This document shows, piece after piece, positions 1 through 8,773 of a stretch of DNA of 64,000 nt (position 1 is the stretch's first letter; every line of letters starts with the position of its first letter). The position numbers were made by a program, and so were the translations under genes. The notes below the pieces were generated by a model. That model was not told the DNA's origin. It worked only from the letters and a program-made list of their open reading frames with translations, and did no database searches. The stretch comes from Streptomyces sp. A0642. GTDB taxonomy: Bacteria > Actinomycetota > Actinomycetes > Streptomycetales > Streptomycetaceae. The DNA is taken from the NCBI RefSeq assembly GCF_004795105.1, contig NZ_SSBL01000012.1:62001-126000 (forward strand), in the 5' to 3' direction.

Positions 1-81
1 GGGAGGAACACCCGCAGACCGCATGCGCGCAGGAGTGTGATCGACGGGGCCTGGGAACAGATGACTGAAAAGCGGCGTTGA
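1..81 (+). CDS. C-terminal end of an upstream gene (possibly fxsB), partial
   Basis: The first reading frame is open from base 1 to a TGA at 79-81 and about three quarters of its third codon positions are G or C, higher than the other two forward frames, which also stop early. It would encode about 26 residues ending in WEQMTEKRR. Fxs loci usually carry the radical-SAM gene fxsB just before fxsC, so this may be its tail, but nothing in 26 residues identifies the family. Treat as a guess. Confidence 0.3.
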   Translation, partial: GRNTRRPHARRSVIDGAWEQMTEKRR

Positions 82-187
82 TTGACCGAACGTCATGGGG
101 GTGGAGCAAGGTCCGCTCCGGAATGATGAATTCGCTCGCATTCTCTTCACTCATCGAGTGCGGGTGCTCACACAGGACGGGGGTCGT

Positions 188-1522
188 GTGCACGCGACGA
201 CGCAGCAGCGAGCGGCGGACCATCGGCCGTACTTCTTCTTGAGTTACGCCCACACACCGGGGTACGGCGGTGGCACGGACCCCGACATGTGGGTCGAGCG
301 GCTCTTCCAGGATCTCTGCGGCCACGTGATGGCCATGACCGATCTCCCCGCGGGCGCGCCCGCCGGGTTCATCGACCGCGAGATACGTTCCGGCGAGGGC
401 TGGTCGGAACGGCTCGGTGAAGTGCTCGCCACCTGCCGGGTGTTCGTACCGCTGTTCTCGCCGCGTTACTTCGCCAGCGAGATGTGCGGGAAGGAGTGGT
501 ACGCCTTCGCCCAGCGGGCCATCCACCACCGGGCCCGCTCCAACCAGCCGGCCGAGGCGATCGTCCCGGCCCTCTGGGTGCCGGTCCCACCCAGCCAACT
601 ACCCGGACCGGCCGAGCGATTACAGTTCAACCACCGTGATTTCGGGGACCGTTACGTCAGTGACGGCCTGTACGGACTGATCAAGCTCAAACTCTTCAAC
701 GAGGAGTACGAGCGTGCGGTGTACGAACTCGCCAAACGCATCGTCAGCGTCGCCGACACCGTACGGATCGGCACCGGACGCCCCGTCGACTACCGGCTGG
801 CCCCCAGCGCCTTCGGCTCGGCGGGCAGCGGAACGGGCGGCCCCCGCCCCATGCAGGTGACCATCGCCGCCGCCACCCGCCACGACCTGCCCGAAGGGCG
901 CAACGCCGACTACTACGGCGACAACCCGCAGGACTGGAACCCCTACCACCCCGACGCCGCACGGCCCCTGGCCTATGTCGCCGAGGACCTGGTGCGCTCC
1001 CTCAACTACCAGGCCACCATCGCCTCCTTCGACGAGGACGCGGGTCTACCCGCCGGCAAACAGGGCCCGACCACGCCGGAGATCCTGCTCGTCGACCGCT
1101 GGGCGCTCCGGGACGAGGACCGGTGCCGGCGGCTCGCCGCCTTCGACGCGGAGAACCGCCCCTGGGTGACCCTGGTCGTGCCGTGGAACCGGGACGACCA
1201 CGAGAGCAGAGCCGCGGAGGCCGAACTGACCGCCAAGCTGGAGCGGACCATGCCGACCAAGATGCGCCAGGGCCGCGCCTACTGCCGCGCCGCCGCCAAG
1301 GGCGTGCCCAGCATGGAGGCCTTCGGGCAGATCCTGCCCCAGGTGGTCGAGGTGGCCGCCCAGCAGTACCTGAGACACGCGGCCGTCTATCTGCCCGCCA
1401 CCGGCGGCGGAGGACCCGGCGAACGGACTCGCCTGATGGGACCGATGGCGCAGACCCAGTACATCCCCGAGACACATGACGCTGCGACGGATGCGGAGGA
1501 CACGGATGACGGCCAGTCGTGA
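188..1522 (+). CDS. fxsC: TIR-like protein FxsC of the Fxs (FxSxx-COOH) system
   Basis: Encodes 444 residues. The N-terminus carries a TIR fold: FFLSYAH at about 16-22, and a CGKEW motif near 100-104 in which Cys100 and Glu103 match the C-x2-E position of catalytic TIR domains. A second alpha/beta region follows (about 220-400). In actinomycetes this protein accompanies the radical-SAM/SPASM maturase FxsB and a short precursor ending in FxSxx. Its exact job is not known; NAD cleavage or scaffolding is inference. The GTG at 188 is chosen because the 31 codons from the in-frame ATG at 95 have only about 58% GC3, unlike the rest, and AGGA lies before the GTG. The ATG at 95 remains possible. The 3' end overlaps fxsT by 17 bp. 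Confidence 0.85.
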   Translation: MHATTQQRAADHRPYFFLSYAHTPGYGGGTDPDMWVERLFQDLCGHVMAMTDLPAGAPAGFIDREIRSGEGWSERLGEVLATCRVFVPLFSPRYFASEMCGKEWYAFAQRAIHHRARSNQPAEAIVPALWVPVPPSQLPGPAERLQFNHRDFGDRYVSDGLYGLIKLKLFNEEYERAVYELAKRIVSVADTVRIGTGRPVDYRLAPSAFGSAGSGTGGPRPMQVTIAAATRHDLPEGRNADYYGDNPQDWNPYHPDAARPLAYVAEDLVRSLNYQATIASFDEDAGLPAGKQGPTTPEILLVDRWALRDEDRCRRLAAFDAENRPWVTLVVPWNRDDHESRAAEAELTAKLERTMPTKMRQGRAYCRAAAKGVPSMEAFGQILPQVVEVAAQQYLRHAAVYLPATGGGGPGERTRLMGPMAQTQYIPETHDAATDAEDTDDGQS

Positions 1523-4500
1523 CGGGCGCATCGTCACCTTCTACTCGTACAAGGGCGGTACCGGGCGCACCATGGCCCTGGCCAACACCGCCTGGATTCT
1601 CGCCGCCAACGGCAAACGGGTACTGGCCGTCGACTGGGACCTGGAGGCCCCCGGACTGCACCGGTTCTTCCATCCGTTCCTCGACCCCTCGACGCTCGGC
1701 GCCACCACCGGTGTCATCGACCTGATCACCGAGTACGCCTGGGCCGCGACCAGTCCGGTGCAGCGGGCCGACGACTGGCACCGGGACTACGCGCGGATCC
1801 AGCCGCACGCCGTCTCGCTCACGCCCGAGGCCCTCGGCTGGGAGTTCCCGCACGGCGGAACGCTCGACTTCGTCTCCGCCGGCCGGCAGAACCGCGAATA
1901 CTCCGCGACCGTCTCGACCTTCGACTGGGACAACTTCTACGACCGGCTCGGCGGCGGCCACTTCTTCGACGCGCTGCGCGACGACATGAAGGCCAACTAC
2001 GACTACGTCCTCATCGACAGCCGTACCGGCCTCAGCGACATCGCCGACATCTGCACGGTCCACCTGCCCGACGTGCTCGTCGACTGCTTCACCCTCAGCG
2101 ACCAGTCCATCGACGGCGCCGCCTCGGTCGCCCGGCAGATCTCCGAGCGCTACACCGGCCGTCCCATCTCCATCTTCCCCGTCCCGATGCGGATCGACGA
2201 GGGCGAGAAGGAGAAGGCGGACGCCGGACGGGCGCTGGCCCGGCTGAAGTTCGACCGGCTGCCCCGCGACCTGTCGGGGGACGAACTCACCGCCTACTGG
2301 GGTGCGGTGGAGATCCCGTACCGCCCCTACTACGCGTACGAGGAGACGCTGGCCACCTTCGGCGACGAGGCGGGGCTCACCAACTCCCTCCTCTCCGCCT
2401 TCGAACGGCTCACCTCCGTCATCACCGACCAGCAGATCACCTCGATGCCACCCGTCGGGGAAGAGGTGCGGCTGCGCATCCGGGACGCGTTCACGCGGCG
2501 CAGGCCCGCGCTGCCCGCGGATCTCTTCCTCAGTTATGTGGCGGAGAACCGGATGTGGGCCGACTGGATCGAGTCCGTGCTCACCCGGGCAGGCTTCCGC
2601 GTCGTGCCCCGCGACGTGTCCGCTGAGCGCGGGCCCCAGGACGCCGCGCCCGGCACTTCCGAGAACGCGGTCCGGACCGTGGTCCTGCTCTCCAGCGCGT
2701 ACCTCAAGTCGCAGCGCGCGGTGAACCTCTGGGACCGGGCCGTCGCCGAGGACCCGGGCGGCGGGCGGCGCCATCTGCTGCCGCTCAGGGTCGGTGACGT
2801 ACGGCTGTCCGCGGCCTTCATCGACCGCAACCCCGTCGACCTGTTCCGGCTCGACGAGGTGCACGCCACCGCCGCCCTGTTACGCGCCCTGGACCGGCCC
2901 GTGCAGCTCACCGACGCCGTCTCGCCCGGCCCGCGCTTCCCCGGCACCGTCCCCCGGATCTGGAACGCGCCGCCCCGCAACCCCGGCTTCACCGGCCGCT
3001 CCCTCGTCCTGGAGCGGATGCGCGACCAGCTCGGCGGCGGCATGGCCGTCGTCCTGCCGCAGCCGCAGACCCTGTACGGCCTCGGCGGCGTGGGCAAGAC
3101 ACAGGTCGCCCTCGAGTACGTGCACCGGTTCATGGCCGACTACGACCTGGTCTGGTGGATATCGTCCGAGCAGACCGACGACGTGGTCGCGGGGCTCGCC
3201 GAACTCGCCGTCCGGCTCGGCGCCCAGGGCGGCGACGACATGGCCGCCGCCTCACAGGAGGCCGTCGACCTGCTGCGCCGCGGTGTGCCGTCGGACCGCT
3301 GGCTGCTGGTCTTCGACAACGCCGACGACCCCGAACGGCTCCGGCGCTACTTCCCGCAGGGGGGCTCCGGCCACATCCTGGTCACCTCCCGCAACCAGGC
3401 ATGGTCCCAGCACGGCGACGCGCTGCCCGTCGACGTCTTCCTGCGCGAGGAGTCCATCGAGCACCTCCAGCGCCGCGCGCCGGGGCTGAGCGACGAGGAC
3501 GCCGCCCAGGTGGCCACCGCGGTCGGCGACCTGCCGCTCGCCGTCGAACAGGCGGCGGCCTGGATCGCGGAGACCGCCACCCCGATCGACACCTACCTGG
3601 AACAACTGGCCCAGCAGGCCCCGGAGGTCCTGGCCCTCAACCAGCCGGCCGGCTATCCGGAACCGGTCGCCGCCACCTGGAACATCTCCATCCAGCGGCT
3701 CAAGGAGCGCTCGCCCGCCGCGGTGCGCCTCCTCCAGCTCTGCGCCTTCTTCGCCCCCGAGCCGATCTCGGGGAACCTGCTGTACAGCAAGGAGATGATC
3801 GAGGCGCTGAAGCCGTACGACGCCTCGCTCCAGGAGAAGCTCGTGCTGGGCCGCGTCATCCGGGAGATCGGCCGGTTCGCCCTCGCCAAGGTCGACCAGG
3901 TCTCCAACTCCATCCAGGTGCACCGGCTCGTCCAGGCGGTCATCCGCGCCCAGCTCACCGAGGAGGAGCAGCGGGACGCCCGGCACGCCGTCCACCGCAT
4001 CCTGGCGGGCGCCCGGCCCGATGACGACGAGCCGATCGACAACCCGGCCAACTGGGCCCAGTTCGCCACGATATGGCCGCACCTGGGCCCGTCCGACGCC
4101 CGCAACTGCAAGGAGCCCGAGGCCCGCAGGCTCCTGATCGACCGGGTCCGCTACCTCTGGAAGCGCGGTGACTTCAGGACGGCCACGACGCTCTGCGAGG
4201 AGCTGCGCGAGATCTGGCGCGAGACGCTGGGGGAGCGGGACATCCAGTACCTCTACCTCTGCTTCCACCTGTCCAACATCTACCGCTCGCGCGGCCGGTA
4301 CGTGGAGGCGAAGGACCTCGACGAGATCACCCTGGCCACCCAGCGGGAGGTGCTGGGCCCGGAGCACCCGCACACGTACATGAGCACCAGCAGCCTGGCC
4401 ACGGACCTGGGCACGCTCGGGGAGTACACCAGGGCGATCGAGCTGGCGACCGAGGCCACCGACGGGTTCAACCAGATCTTCCACGACTCGCACCCCAGGG

Positions 4501-5441
4501 CCCTGGCCGCGGCCAACAACCTGGCGTTCACCCTGCGGTCCATCGGCCAGTACGCCAAGGCCCGCGAGATCGACCAGGACGTCTTCGACCGGCGCCGCGA
4601 GGTGCTCGGCGAGGAACACCCGTACAGCCTCTCCTCCGCCATGAACCTCGCCCGCGACCTGCGGGACGTCGGGCGGTACGAGGACTCGGTCGGCATCCTC
4701 AGCCGTACGTACGACAGCTACAAGGCCACGCTCGGCCGGTCCTTCCCCGGCACGCTCAGCGCGGCCAAGAGCCTCGCGGTCTCGCTGCGCCGGGCGGGCA
4801 GGCTGGAGGACGCCCGCCGGCTCACGGTGGCGACCCGGGCCCGGTACCGGGCCAAGTACACCTCCGCCAACCCGGAGTCGCTGGCCTGCGACCTCAACAT
4901 GGCGGCCGACCTGTTCGCGGCAGGCGAGGCGGCGGAGGCCCGGAGCACCGCGCAGGAAGTGGTCGACCAGTACATGAAGGTGCCGGGCGAGAAACACCCG
5001 TACACGCTGGCGGCGCTGAACAACCTGGGCGTCTACCTCTGGGGGACCGGCGCGTCCGAGGAGGCGGAGCAGGTGCTGACGAGGGTGGTCGCCTCGATGC
5101 GCGAGGTGTACGGGCGGGAGCACCCCAACACGCTGTTCAGCGTGATGAACCTGGCCAACGCCACGGCGGAGCGGGGTGATCTCGATCTGGTGCTGAAGAC
5201 CGAGCGGACCCTGGCGGTGCAGTTCCGGGAGGTCCTGGGCGCCCACCATCCGGAGACGCTGGCCATGAAGTCGAACATGGCGGTCACCCTCGGAGCGATG
5301 GGGCGCGACAGCGAGGCGCTCCAGGTCAGGGCGGAGACGGTCGACGAGCTGTCGCGGCAGCTCGGTGAGGAGCATCCGCTCACCCGGATCGCCCGGGACG
5401 ACCGCCGGTTCCAGCGAGAACTGGAGCCCCAGGCGGTGTGA
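1506..5441 (+). CDS. fxsT: FxsT: MinD-like / TIR / NB-ARC / TPR protein of the Fxs system
   Basis: A giant protein of 1311 residues. Domains in order: ParA/MinD-like ATPase with deviant Walker A YKGGTGRT (about 15-22) and DWDLEAPG (43-50); a TIR-like domain (about 337-460) starting DLFLSY; an NB-ARC/STAND ATPase with GLGGVGKT (about 524-531), Walker B LLVFDNADD (about 600) and GDLPLA (about 673); then kinesin-light-chain-type TPRs from about 898 to the end, with recurring EHPxT motifs. The TIR lacks the C-x2-E seen in FxsC (it reads LWDRA), so may be inactive. Start at ATG 1506 is set by GGAGGA at 1495-1500; an ATG at 1476 is less well placed. The overlap with fxsC implies coupled translation. 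The STAND layout suggests a sensor or signalling role, but this is inference. Confidence 0.88.
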   Translation: MTASRDGRIVTFYSYKGGTGRTMALANTAWILAANGKRVLAVDWDLEAPGLHRFFHPFLDPSTLGATTGVIDLITEYAWAATSPVQRADDWHRDYARIQPHAVSLTPEALGWEFPHGGTLDFVSAGRQNREYSATVSTFDWDNFYDRLGGGHFFDALRDDMKANYDYVLIDSRTGLSDIADICTVHLPDVLVDCFTLSDQSIDGAASVARQISERYTGRPISIFPVPMRIDEGEKEKADAGRALARLKFDRLPRDLSGDELTAYWGAVEIPYRPYYAYEETLATFGDEAGLTNSLLSAFERLTSVITDQQITSMPPVGEEVRLRIRDAFTRRRPALPADLFLSYVAENRMWADWIESVLTRAGFRVVPRDVSAERGPQDAAPGTSENAVRTVVLLSSAYLKSQRAVNLWDRAVAEDPGGGRRHLLPLRVGDVRLSAAFIDRNPVDLFRLDEVHATAALLRALDRPVQLTDAVSPGPRFPGTVPRIWNAPPRNPGFTGRSLVLERMRDQLGGGMAVVLPQPQTLYGLGGVGKTQVALEYVHRFMADYDLVWWISSEQTDDVVAGLAELAVRLGAQGGDDMAAASQEAVDLLRRGVPSDRWLLVFDNADDPERLRRYFPQGGSGHILVTSRNQAWSQHGDALPVDVFLREESIEHLQRRAPGLSDEDAAQVATAVGDLPLAVEQAAAWIAETATPIDTYLEQLAQQAPEVLALNQPAGYPEPVAATWNISIQRLKERSPAAVRLLQLCAFFAPEPISGNLLYSKEMIEALKPYDASLQEKLVLGRVIREIGRFALAKVDQVSNSIQVHRLVQAVIRAQLTEEEQRDARHAVHRILAGARPDDDEPIDNPANWAQFATIWPHLGPSDARNCKEPEARRLLIDRVRYLWKRGDFRTATTLCEELREIWRETLGERDIQYLYLCFHLSNIYRSRGRYVEAKDLDEITLATQREVLGPEHPHTYMSTSSLATDLGTLGEYTRAIELATEATDGFNQIFHDSHPRALAAANNLAFTLRSIGQYAKAREIDQDVFDRRREVLGEEHPYSLSSAMNLARDLRDVGRYEDSVGILSRTYDSYKATLGRSFPGTLSAAKSLAVSLRRAGRLEDARRLTVATRARYRAKYTSANPESLACDLNMAADLFAAGEAAEARSTAQEVVDQYMKVPGEKHPYTLAALNNLGVYLWGTGASEEAEQVLTRVVASMREVYGREHPNTLFSVMNLANATAERGDLDLVLKTERTLAVQFREVLGAHHPETLAMKSNMAVTLGAMGRDSEALQVRAETVDELSRQLGEEHPLTRIARDDRRFQRELEPQAV

Positions 5442-5455
5442 GGCGCGCGGGAGAG

Positions 5456-5486
5456 GCGGGAGCGGCCGGTGGCCGGACGCTCCCGC
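5456..5486 (+). terminator. Hairpin terminator after fxsT
   Basis: GCGGGAGCG (5456-5464) pairs perfectly with CGCTCCCGC (5478-5486); the 13-nt loop can fold further. It lies 15 bp after the fxsT stop and has no T-tract. Confidence 0.6.
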
Positions 5487-5490
5487 CGCT

Positions 5491-5524
5491 CCCGCGGTTC
5501 AGTCGCCCCTCCCGCGGTTCAGTC
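5491..5524. repeat. Two direct copies of a 14-mer that includes a stop codon
   Basis: CCCGCGGTTCAGTC occurs at 5491-5504 and 5511-5524, 20 bp apart. The second copy carries the stop codon of the leftward hydrolase gene (TCA at 5519-5521); the first is an echo just downstream of it. Confidence 0.7.
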
Positions 5525-6394
5525 TTCGGACGTGTCCAGCAGCCAGTTGAGGATGCGGGGGAGTGCGTGCAACGCGTCGAAGTGCGCGGCCGCAGGCTCC
5601 ACCACCACGGTGGCGCCGGGGATGCGGCTGGCCAGCCAGCGGGTGTGCCCGACCGGTGAGAACACGTCCTTCTCGCCGTGCCACAGCAGGACCGGACCGG
5701 TGATGGCGGCCGGGTCGAACCCCCACGGCCGGCTGAAGGCAAGGGCGTCGTCGATCCAGCCGTACGCCGAAGTGCGCAGCCCTTCACGGTAGTTGCGCAG
5801 CAGCATGGTCCGGACGCCGACGTCGTTGACCACCATCCGGTCGGAGTCGGTCAGCTCGCGGCGCAGATCGTCGATCAGCCGCACCGGATTCTTCCGGATC
5901 ACCGCGGACCGCGAGATGAACGACTCCGCCAGCCCGTCCGGGTCGGACCGCGCCGCGGTGTAGGCCAGCACATTGGAGGGGGCCATCCCCTCGAACCAGT
6001 CGAGACCGTCGGCGTCCCGGGGGGCCAGCCCGACCAGGGCGGCGGTCCGGGTGACCCGCTCGGGCATCAGCGCGGCGCAGGCCAGGGCGTGCGACGCGCC
6101 ACCGGAGCGGCCCACCACGGCGAACCGTTCGAGCCCGATGTGGTCCGCGATGGCCCGGACGTCCTGGACCGCGTCGGCGACGGATCTGCCCGGCAGCCGG
6201 TCGGAGTCGCCGTATCCCGGCCGGTCGTAGGTGATGAGCTGTGTCTTGCGCTGGTACAGCACCATGCCGCGCGGAGCCGGCCCGAGCCTGCTGCCGGGCA
6301 TCCCGTGCAGCAGGAAGACCGGTCTGCCGCGAGGATCCCCCAGACGCTCCACCACCAGCTGCCGCCCGTCGGCCGCGCGCACCCGACTGCGCAC
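5519..6394 (-). CDS. alpha/beta hydrolase
   Basis: Encodes 291 residues of a cytoplasmic alpha/beta-fold hydrolase. Visible motifs are the HGMPGS oxyanion-hole segment, the nucleophile elbow GRSGGA (GxSxG) and a C-terminal AAHFDALH that supplies the catalytic His; an acid is likely in the WHGEKDVF segment. Substrate unknown; esterases, epoxide hydrolases and C-C hydrolases share this pattern. The GTG at 6394 is preferred over the GTG at 6424 because a perfect AGGAGG (reverse complement of 6401-6406) sits six bases before it. No signal peptide. It stands alone, convergent with fxsT. Confidence 0.85.
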   Translation of the reverse strand: MRSRVRAADGRQLVVERLGDPRGRPVFLLHGMPGSRLGPAPRGMVLYQRKTQLITYDRPGYGDSDRLPGRSVADAVQDVRAIADHIGLERFAVVGRSGGASHALACAALMPERVTRTAALVGLAPRDADGLDWFEGMAPSNVLAYTAARSDPDGLAESFISRSAVIRKNPVRLIDDLRRELTDSDRMVVNDVGVRTMLLRNYREGLRTSAYGWIDDALAFSRPWGFDPAAITGPVLLWHGEKDVFSPVGHTRWLASRIPGATVVVEPAAAHFDALHALPRILNWLLDTSED

Positions 6395-6803
6395 TCCGTG
6401 CCTCCTCGCGATCCCTGCGGACACGACGTGCCCGGCTTTCCCCGCACCCTCCGATGATGACCCATCAGAGGCGATCCCGGCATGGCGCGTGGGGAGAATC
6501 TGGGCGGCGGGCGCGGGGGCGCGGAGCCGGGGGACGTCAGCAATCGGATGTGCGGAGGTGAATACCGGACAGGACTAGTCCTCACCCTGTGCCGACGGGG
6601 CGGTTGCGCCAGGTGTTCGCAGATGGAATCGAGGAGCTCTGACCTCGGGCGGTGAACAAGGCGCGCGCGAAACGGTGGTGTCGTGTGTGCGTCCTGAAGT
6701 CGGCCTTGTGTGCGATCGGGTCGGTCGGAATAGTGGGCGCCCCATCCTCCGCGTACGGGCGACCCCACATCATTCGTGCGCGGCCCCACAGGAGGTCGAA
6801 GAG
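6395..6803. promoter_or_regulatory. Divergent intergenic region with a 12-bp palindrome
   Basis: About 400 bp without a convincing gene separates the leftward hydrolase from the rightward protease. It holds a perfect 12-bp palindrome AGGACTAGTCCT at 6571-6582, a possible operator, and AGGAGG at 6790-6795, which is the ribosome binding site of the protease. Reading frames through it are shadows. Confidence 0.4.
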
Positions 6804-7889
6804 TTGAAGCATCGACGCATATCCAGGAAGCGCGCGGCGCTGGCCGGGTCGGCCGTGGTCGCCCTGGTCGCAGCGGGAGTGACGTTCCAGAGTGCGAACG
6901 CCAGTGACGACGTACCGCAGTTCACGGCCCGGACGCTCGACGCGGTGGCGGCCGGAAAGCTGGCCACCGGCCTGCGCGACGACCTGGGCGCGGACGCGGC
7001 GGGCGCGTACTACGACGCCACGTCGAAGAACCTGGTGATGAACGTGGTCGACGAGGCCGCCGCCGAGCAGGTGCGGCAGGCGGGCGGCAGGGCGAGAATC
7101 GTGCAGAACTCGCTCGCCGAGCTGAAGTCGGCCCGGCAGACCCTGGCCGGCCAGGCCACGATCCCCGGCACCTCGTGGGCCGTGGACCCGGTCAGCAACA
7201 AGGTGGTCGTCACAGCCGACCGCACGGTCAAGGGCGATGCCTGGCAGAAGCTCGACTCGGTGGTCGAGGGGCTGGGCGGCAAGGCGGAACTCAAGCGGTC
7301 CGCCGGGGAGTTCAAGCCGTTCATCGCGGGCGGCGACGCGATCTGGGGCAACGGCGGGCGCTGCTCGCTCGGCTTCAACGTGGTCAAGGACGGCGAACCG
7401 TACTTCCTGACCGCCGGGCACTGCACCGAGGCGATCTCCAGCTGGTCGGACTCCCAGGGCGGCCCGGAGATCGGTGCGAACGCGGGCTCGTCGTTCCCCG
7501 GCAACGACTACGGCCTGGTGAAGTACACCTCCGACACGGCGCACCCCAGCGAGGTCGACCTCTACAACGGCTCCGCCCAGCCGATCACCAGGGCGGGCGA
7601 GGCGACCGTCGGAATGACGGTGACGCGCAGCGGCTCCACGACCCAGGTGCACGACGGCGAGGTGACCGGGCTGGACGCCACGGTCAACTACGGCAACGGA
7701 GACATCGTCAACGGGCTCATCCAGACGACGGTCTGCGCCGAGCCCGGCGACAGCGGCGGCTCGCTCTTCGCCGGTGACACCGCGATCGGCCTGACCTCGG
7801 GCGGCAGCGGCGACTGCTCCTCGGGCGGCGAGACGTTCTTCCAGCCGGTGCCGGAGGCGCTGGCGGCGTTCGGGGCGGAGATCGGCTGA
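6804..7889 (+). CDS. Secreted streptogrisin-type serine protease (S1 family, pro-enzyme)
   Basis: Encodes 361 residues. A signal peptide (about 1-34, ending SANAS) is followed by an alpha-lytic/streptogrisin-type propeptide and a mature chymotrypsin-fold domain starting near Ile174 (IAGGDAI). Catalytic residues are His206 (TAGHC), Asp235 (NDYGLV) and Ser317 (GDSGGS), with paired Cys for the usual disulfides. Length and sequence closely follow Streptomyces griseus proteases A, B and D. The TTG at 6804 is the start: AGGAGG at 6790-6795 is eight bases before it and the protein then begins MKHRRISRKR as in this family. Exported, self-processed and probably used to scavenge protein. Confidence 0.95.
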   Translation: MKHRRISRKRAALAGSAVVALVAAGVTFQSANASDDVPQFTARTLDAVAAGKLATGLRDDLGADAAGAYYDATSKNLVMNVVDEAAAEQVRQAGGRARIVQNSLAELKSARQTLAGQATIPGTSWAVDPVSNKVVVTADRTVKGDAWQKLDSVVEGLGGKAELKRSAGEFKPFIAGGDAIWGNGGRCSLGFNVVKDGEPYFLTAGHCTEAISSWSDSQGGPEIGANAGSSFPGNDYGLVKYTSDTAHPSEVDLYNGSAQPITRAGEATVGMTVTRSGSTTQVHDGEVTGLDATVNYGNGDIVNGLIQTTVCAEPGDSGGSLFAGDTAIGLTSGGSGDCSSGGETFFQPVPEALAAFGAEIG

Positions 7890-7906
7890 CCGTTTCGGCG
7901 CGGTTA

Positions 7907-7946
7907 CGCATGGCCCCCGGCTGCCCTCGGCGCCGGGGGCCATGCG
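7907..7946 (+). terminator. Strong hairpin terminator after the protease gene
   Basis: A 15-bp perfect stem: CGCATGGCCCCCGGC (7907-7921) against GCCGGGGGCCATGCG (7932-7946), loop 10 nt, no T-tract. Confidence 0.8.
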
Positions 7947-8043
7947 TCTGTCGACCGGCCCCTTCGCGAGCCGTCTCCGCAGGGTCGCGGTGGCGGTGGC
8001 CGCGGCGACCGCTGCGGGACGGACTCGGGGGCGCGCGGACCCG

Positions 8044-8541
8044 TCAGGCGGCCCGGGACAGGCTGCCGGTGTCCGCCTTCGCCGGTGCGACGCCGAAGAT
8101 GTCCACCGCGTGGTAATACGTCCAGGCCGTGGCGTTGCACGAGGTCAGGGTCGCGCCGGAGTAGGCGGCGCAGACGCGCTTGAGGTCCGCGTAGAGGGCG
8201 GAGTCGAGGCGGGCCTTGTTGGCGGAGAACGTGCCGGCGGCCTTGTAGTTGCGGTAGCCGAAGTCATGGCGGGCGCAGGCCGTCTGGAAGGGGAAGCCGA
8301 ACGGGTTGTCGGGGGAGGTGCTGCAGTAGTCCGTCGTCCAGTCGAAGCCGTACGCGGACCATGCCCCCTTGTTGTTGCGGGCGGTGTTCCAGGCGTTGTA
8401 ACTGGAGGCGCTCGTCTGGGTCCAGGAGCTGAGGACCTGGGGCTTGTCCGCGGGGGCGGCCGAGGCGGAGGCGGCGGGCAGCAGGGCGAGCGGGAGGGAG
8501 AGGACGACGGTGCTGAGCAGTGTGGCGACGTGGCGGCGCAT
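8044..8541 (-). CDS. Secreted phospholipase A2 (prokaryotic type)
   Basis: Encodes 165 residues with a Sec signal peptide of about 28 residues ending ASASA. The mature part has the Cys-rich prokaryotic PLA2 signature: ACARHDFGYRNY, with catalytic His92-Asp93 and a preceding DNPFGFPF segment near the calcium site, and four Cys for two disulfides. Size fits the S. violaceoruber PLA2 group. It would release fatty acids from phospholipids outside the cell. Start at ATG 8541, preceded by GGAG; an upstream in-frame ATG at 8643 would add 34 residues before the signal peptide and is rejected. Monocistronic. Confidence 0.92.
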   Translation of the reverse strand: MRRHVATLLSTVVLSLPLALLPAASASAAPADKPQVLSSWTQTSASSYNAWNTARNNKGAWSAYGFDWTTDYCSTSPDNPFGFPFQTACARHDFGYRNYKAAGTFSANKARLDSALYADLKRVCAAYSGATLTSCNATAWTYYHAVDIFGVAPAKADTGSLSRAA

Positions 8542-8704
8542 GGCGTTCTCCGTGGGGTGGGGAGGGGGCTGAGTGGCGGTGCACCCCGCGGGGTTCACGA
8601 GGTCGCCCCAGCATGCCGTCATGTACCTGTCATGCCTAGTCATCGCGCCGACTGGACGCCGGGAATTGAGGTGTTCGTCGGGCGATGGTCATGAGGACGC
8701 CGCT

Positions 8705-8731
8705 GCCGCCTCCGCTCGTGGCGGAGGCGGC
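8705..8731 (-). terminator. Hairpin terminator downstream of the ABC-2-like gene
   Basis: GCCGCCTCCGC (8705-8715) and GCGGAGGCGGC (8721-8731) form a perfect 11-bp stem with a 5-nt loop, between two leftward genes. Confidence 0.7.
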
Positions 8732-8773
8732 GGCGAAGAGTGCGGAGGGTGACGGTGGAGGGCCCGCTCCCCC

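Noticed and set aside
1002..2864. 620-codon antisense frame across fxsC/fxsT
   Set aside because: Shadow of recognised coding sequence on the other strand.
3252..5375. 707-codon open frame antisense to fxsT
   Set aside because: Low-complexity Gly/Arg/Val-rich translation with no motif, caused by high GC3 of the real gene.
1..5441. Calling FxsC/FxsT a phage-defence system
   Set aside because: TIR and STAND domains fit defence, but the combination is the known Fxs signature and no defence evidence is visible.
6582..7943. 453-codon antisense frame over the protease gene
   Set aside because: Shadow; the plus-strand protease has all catalytic motifs and a signal peptide.
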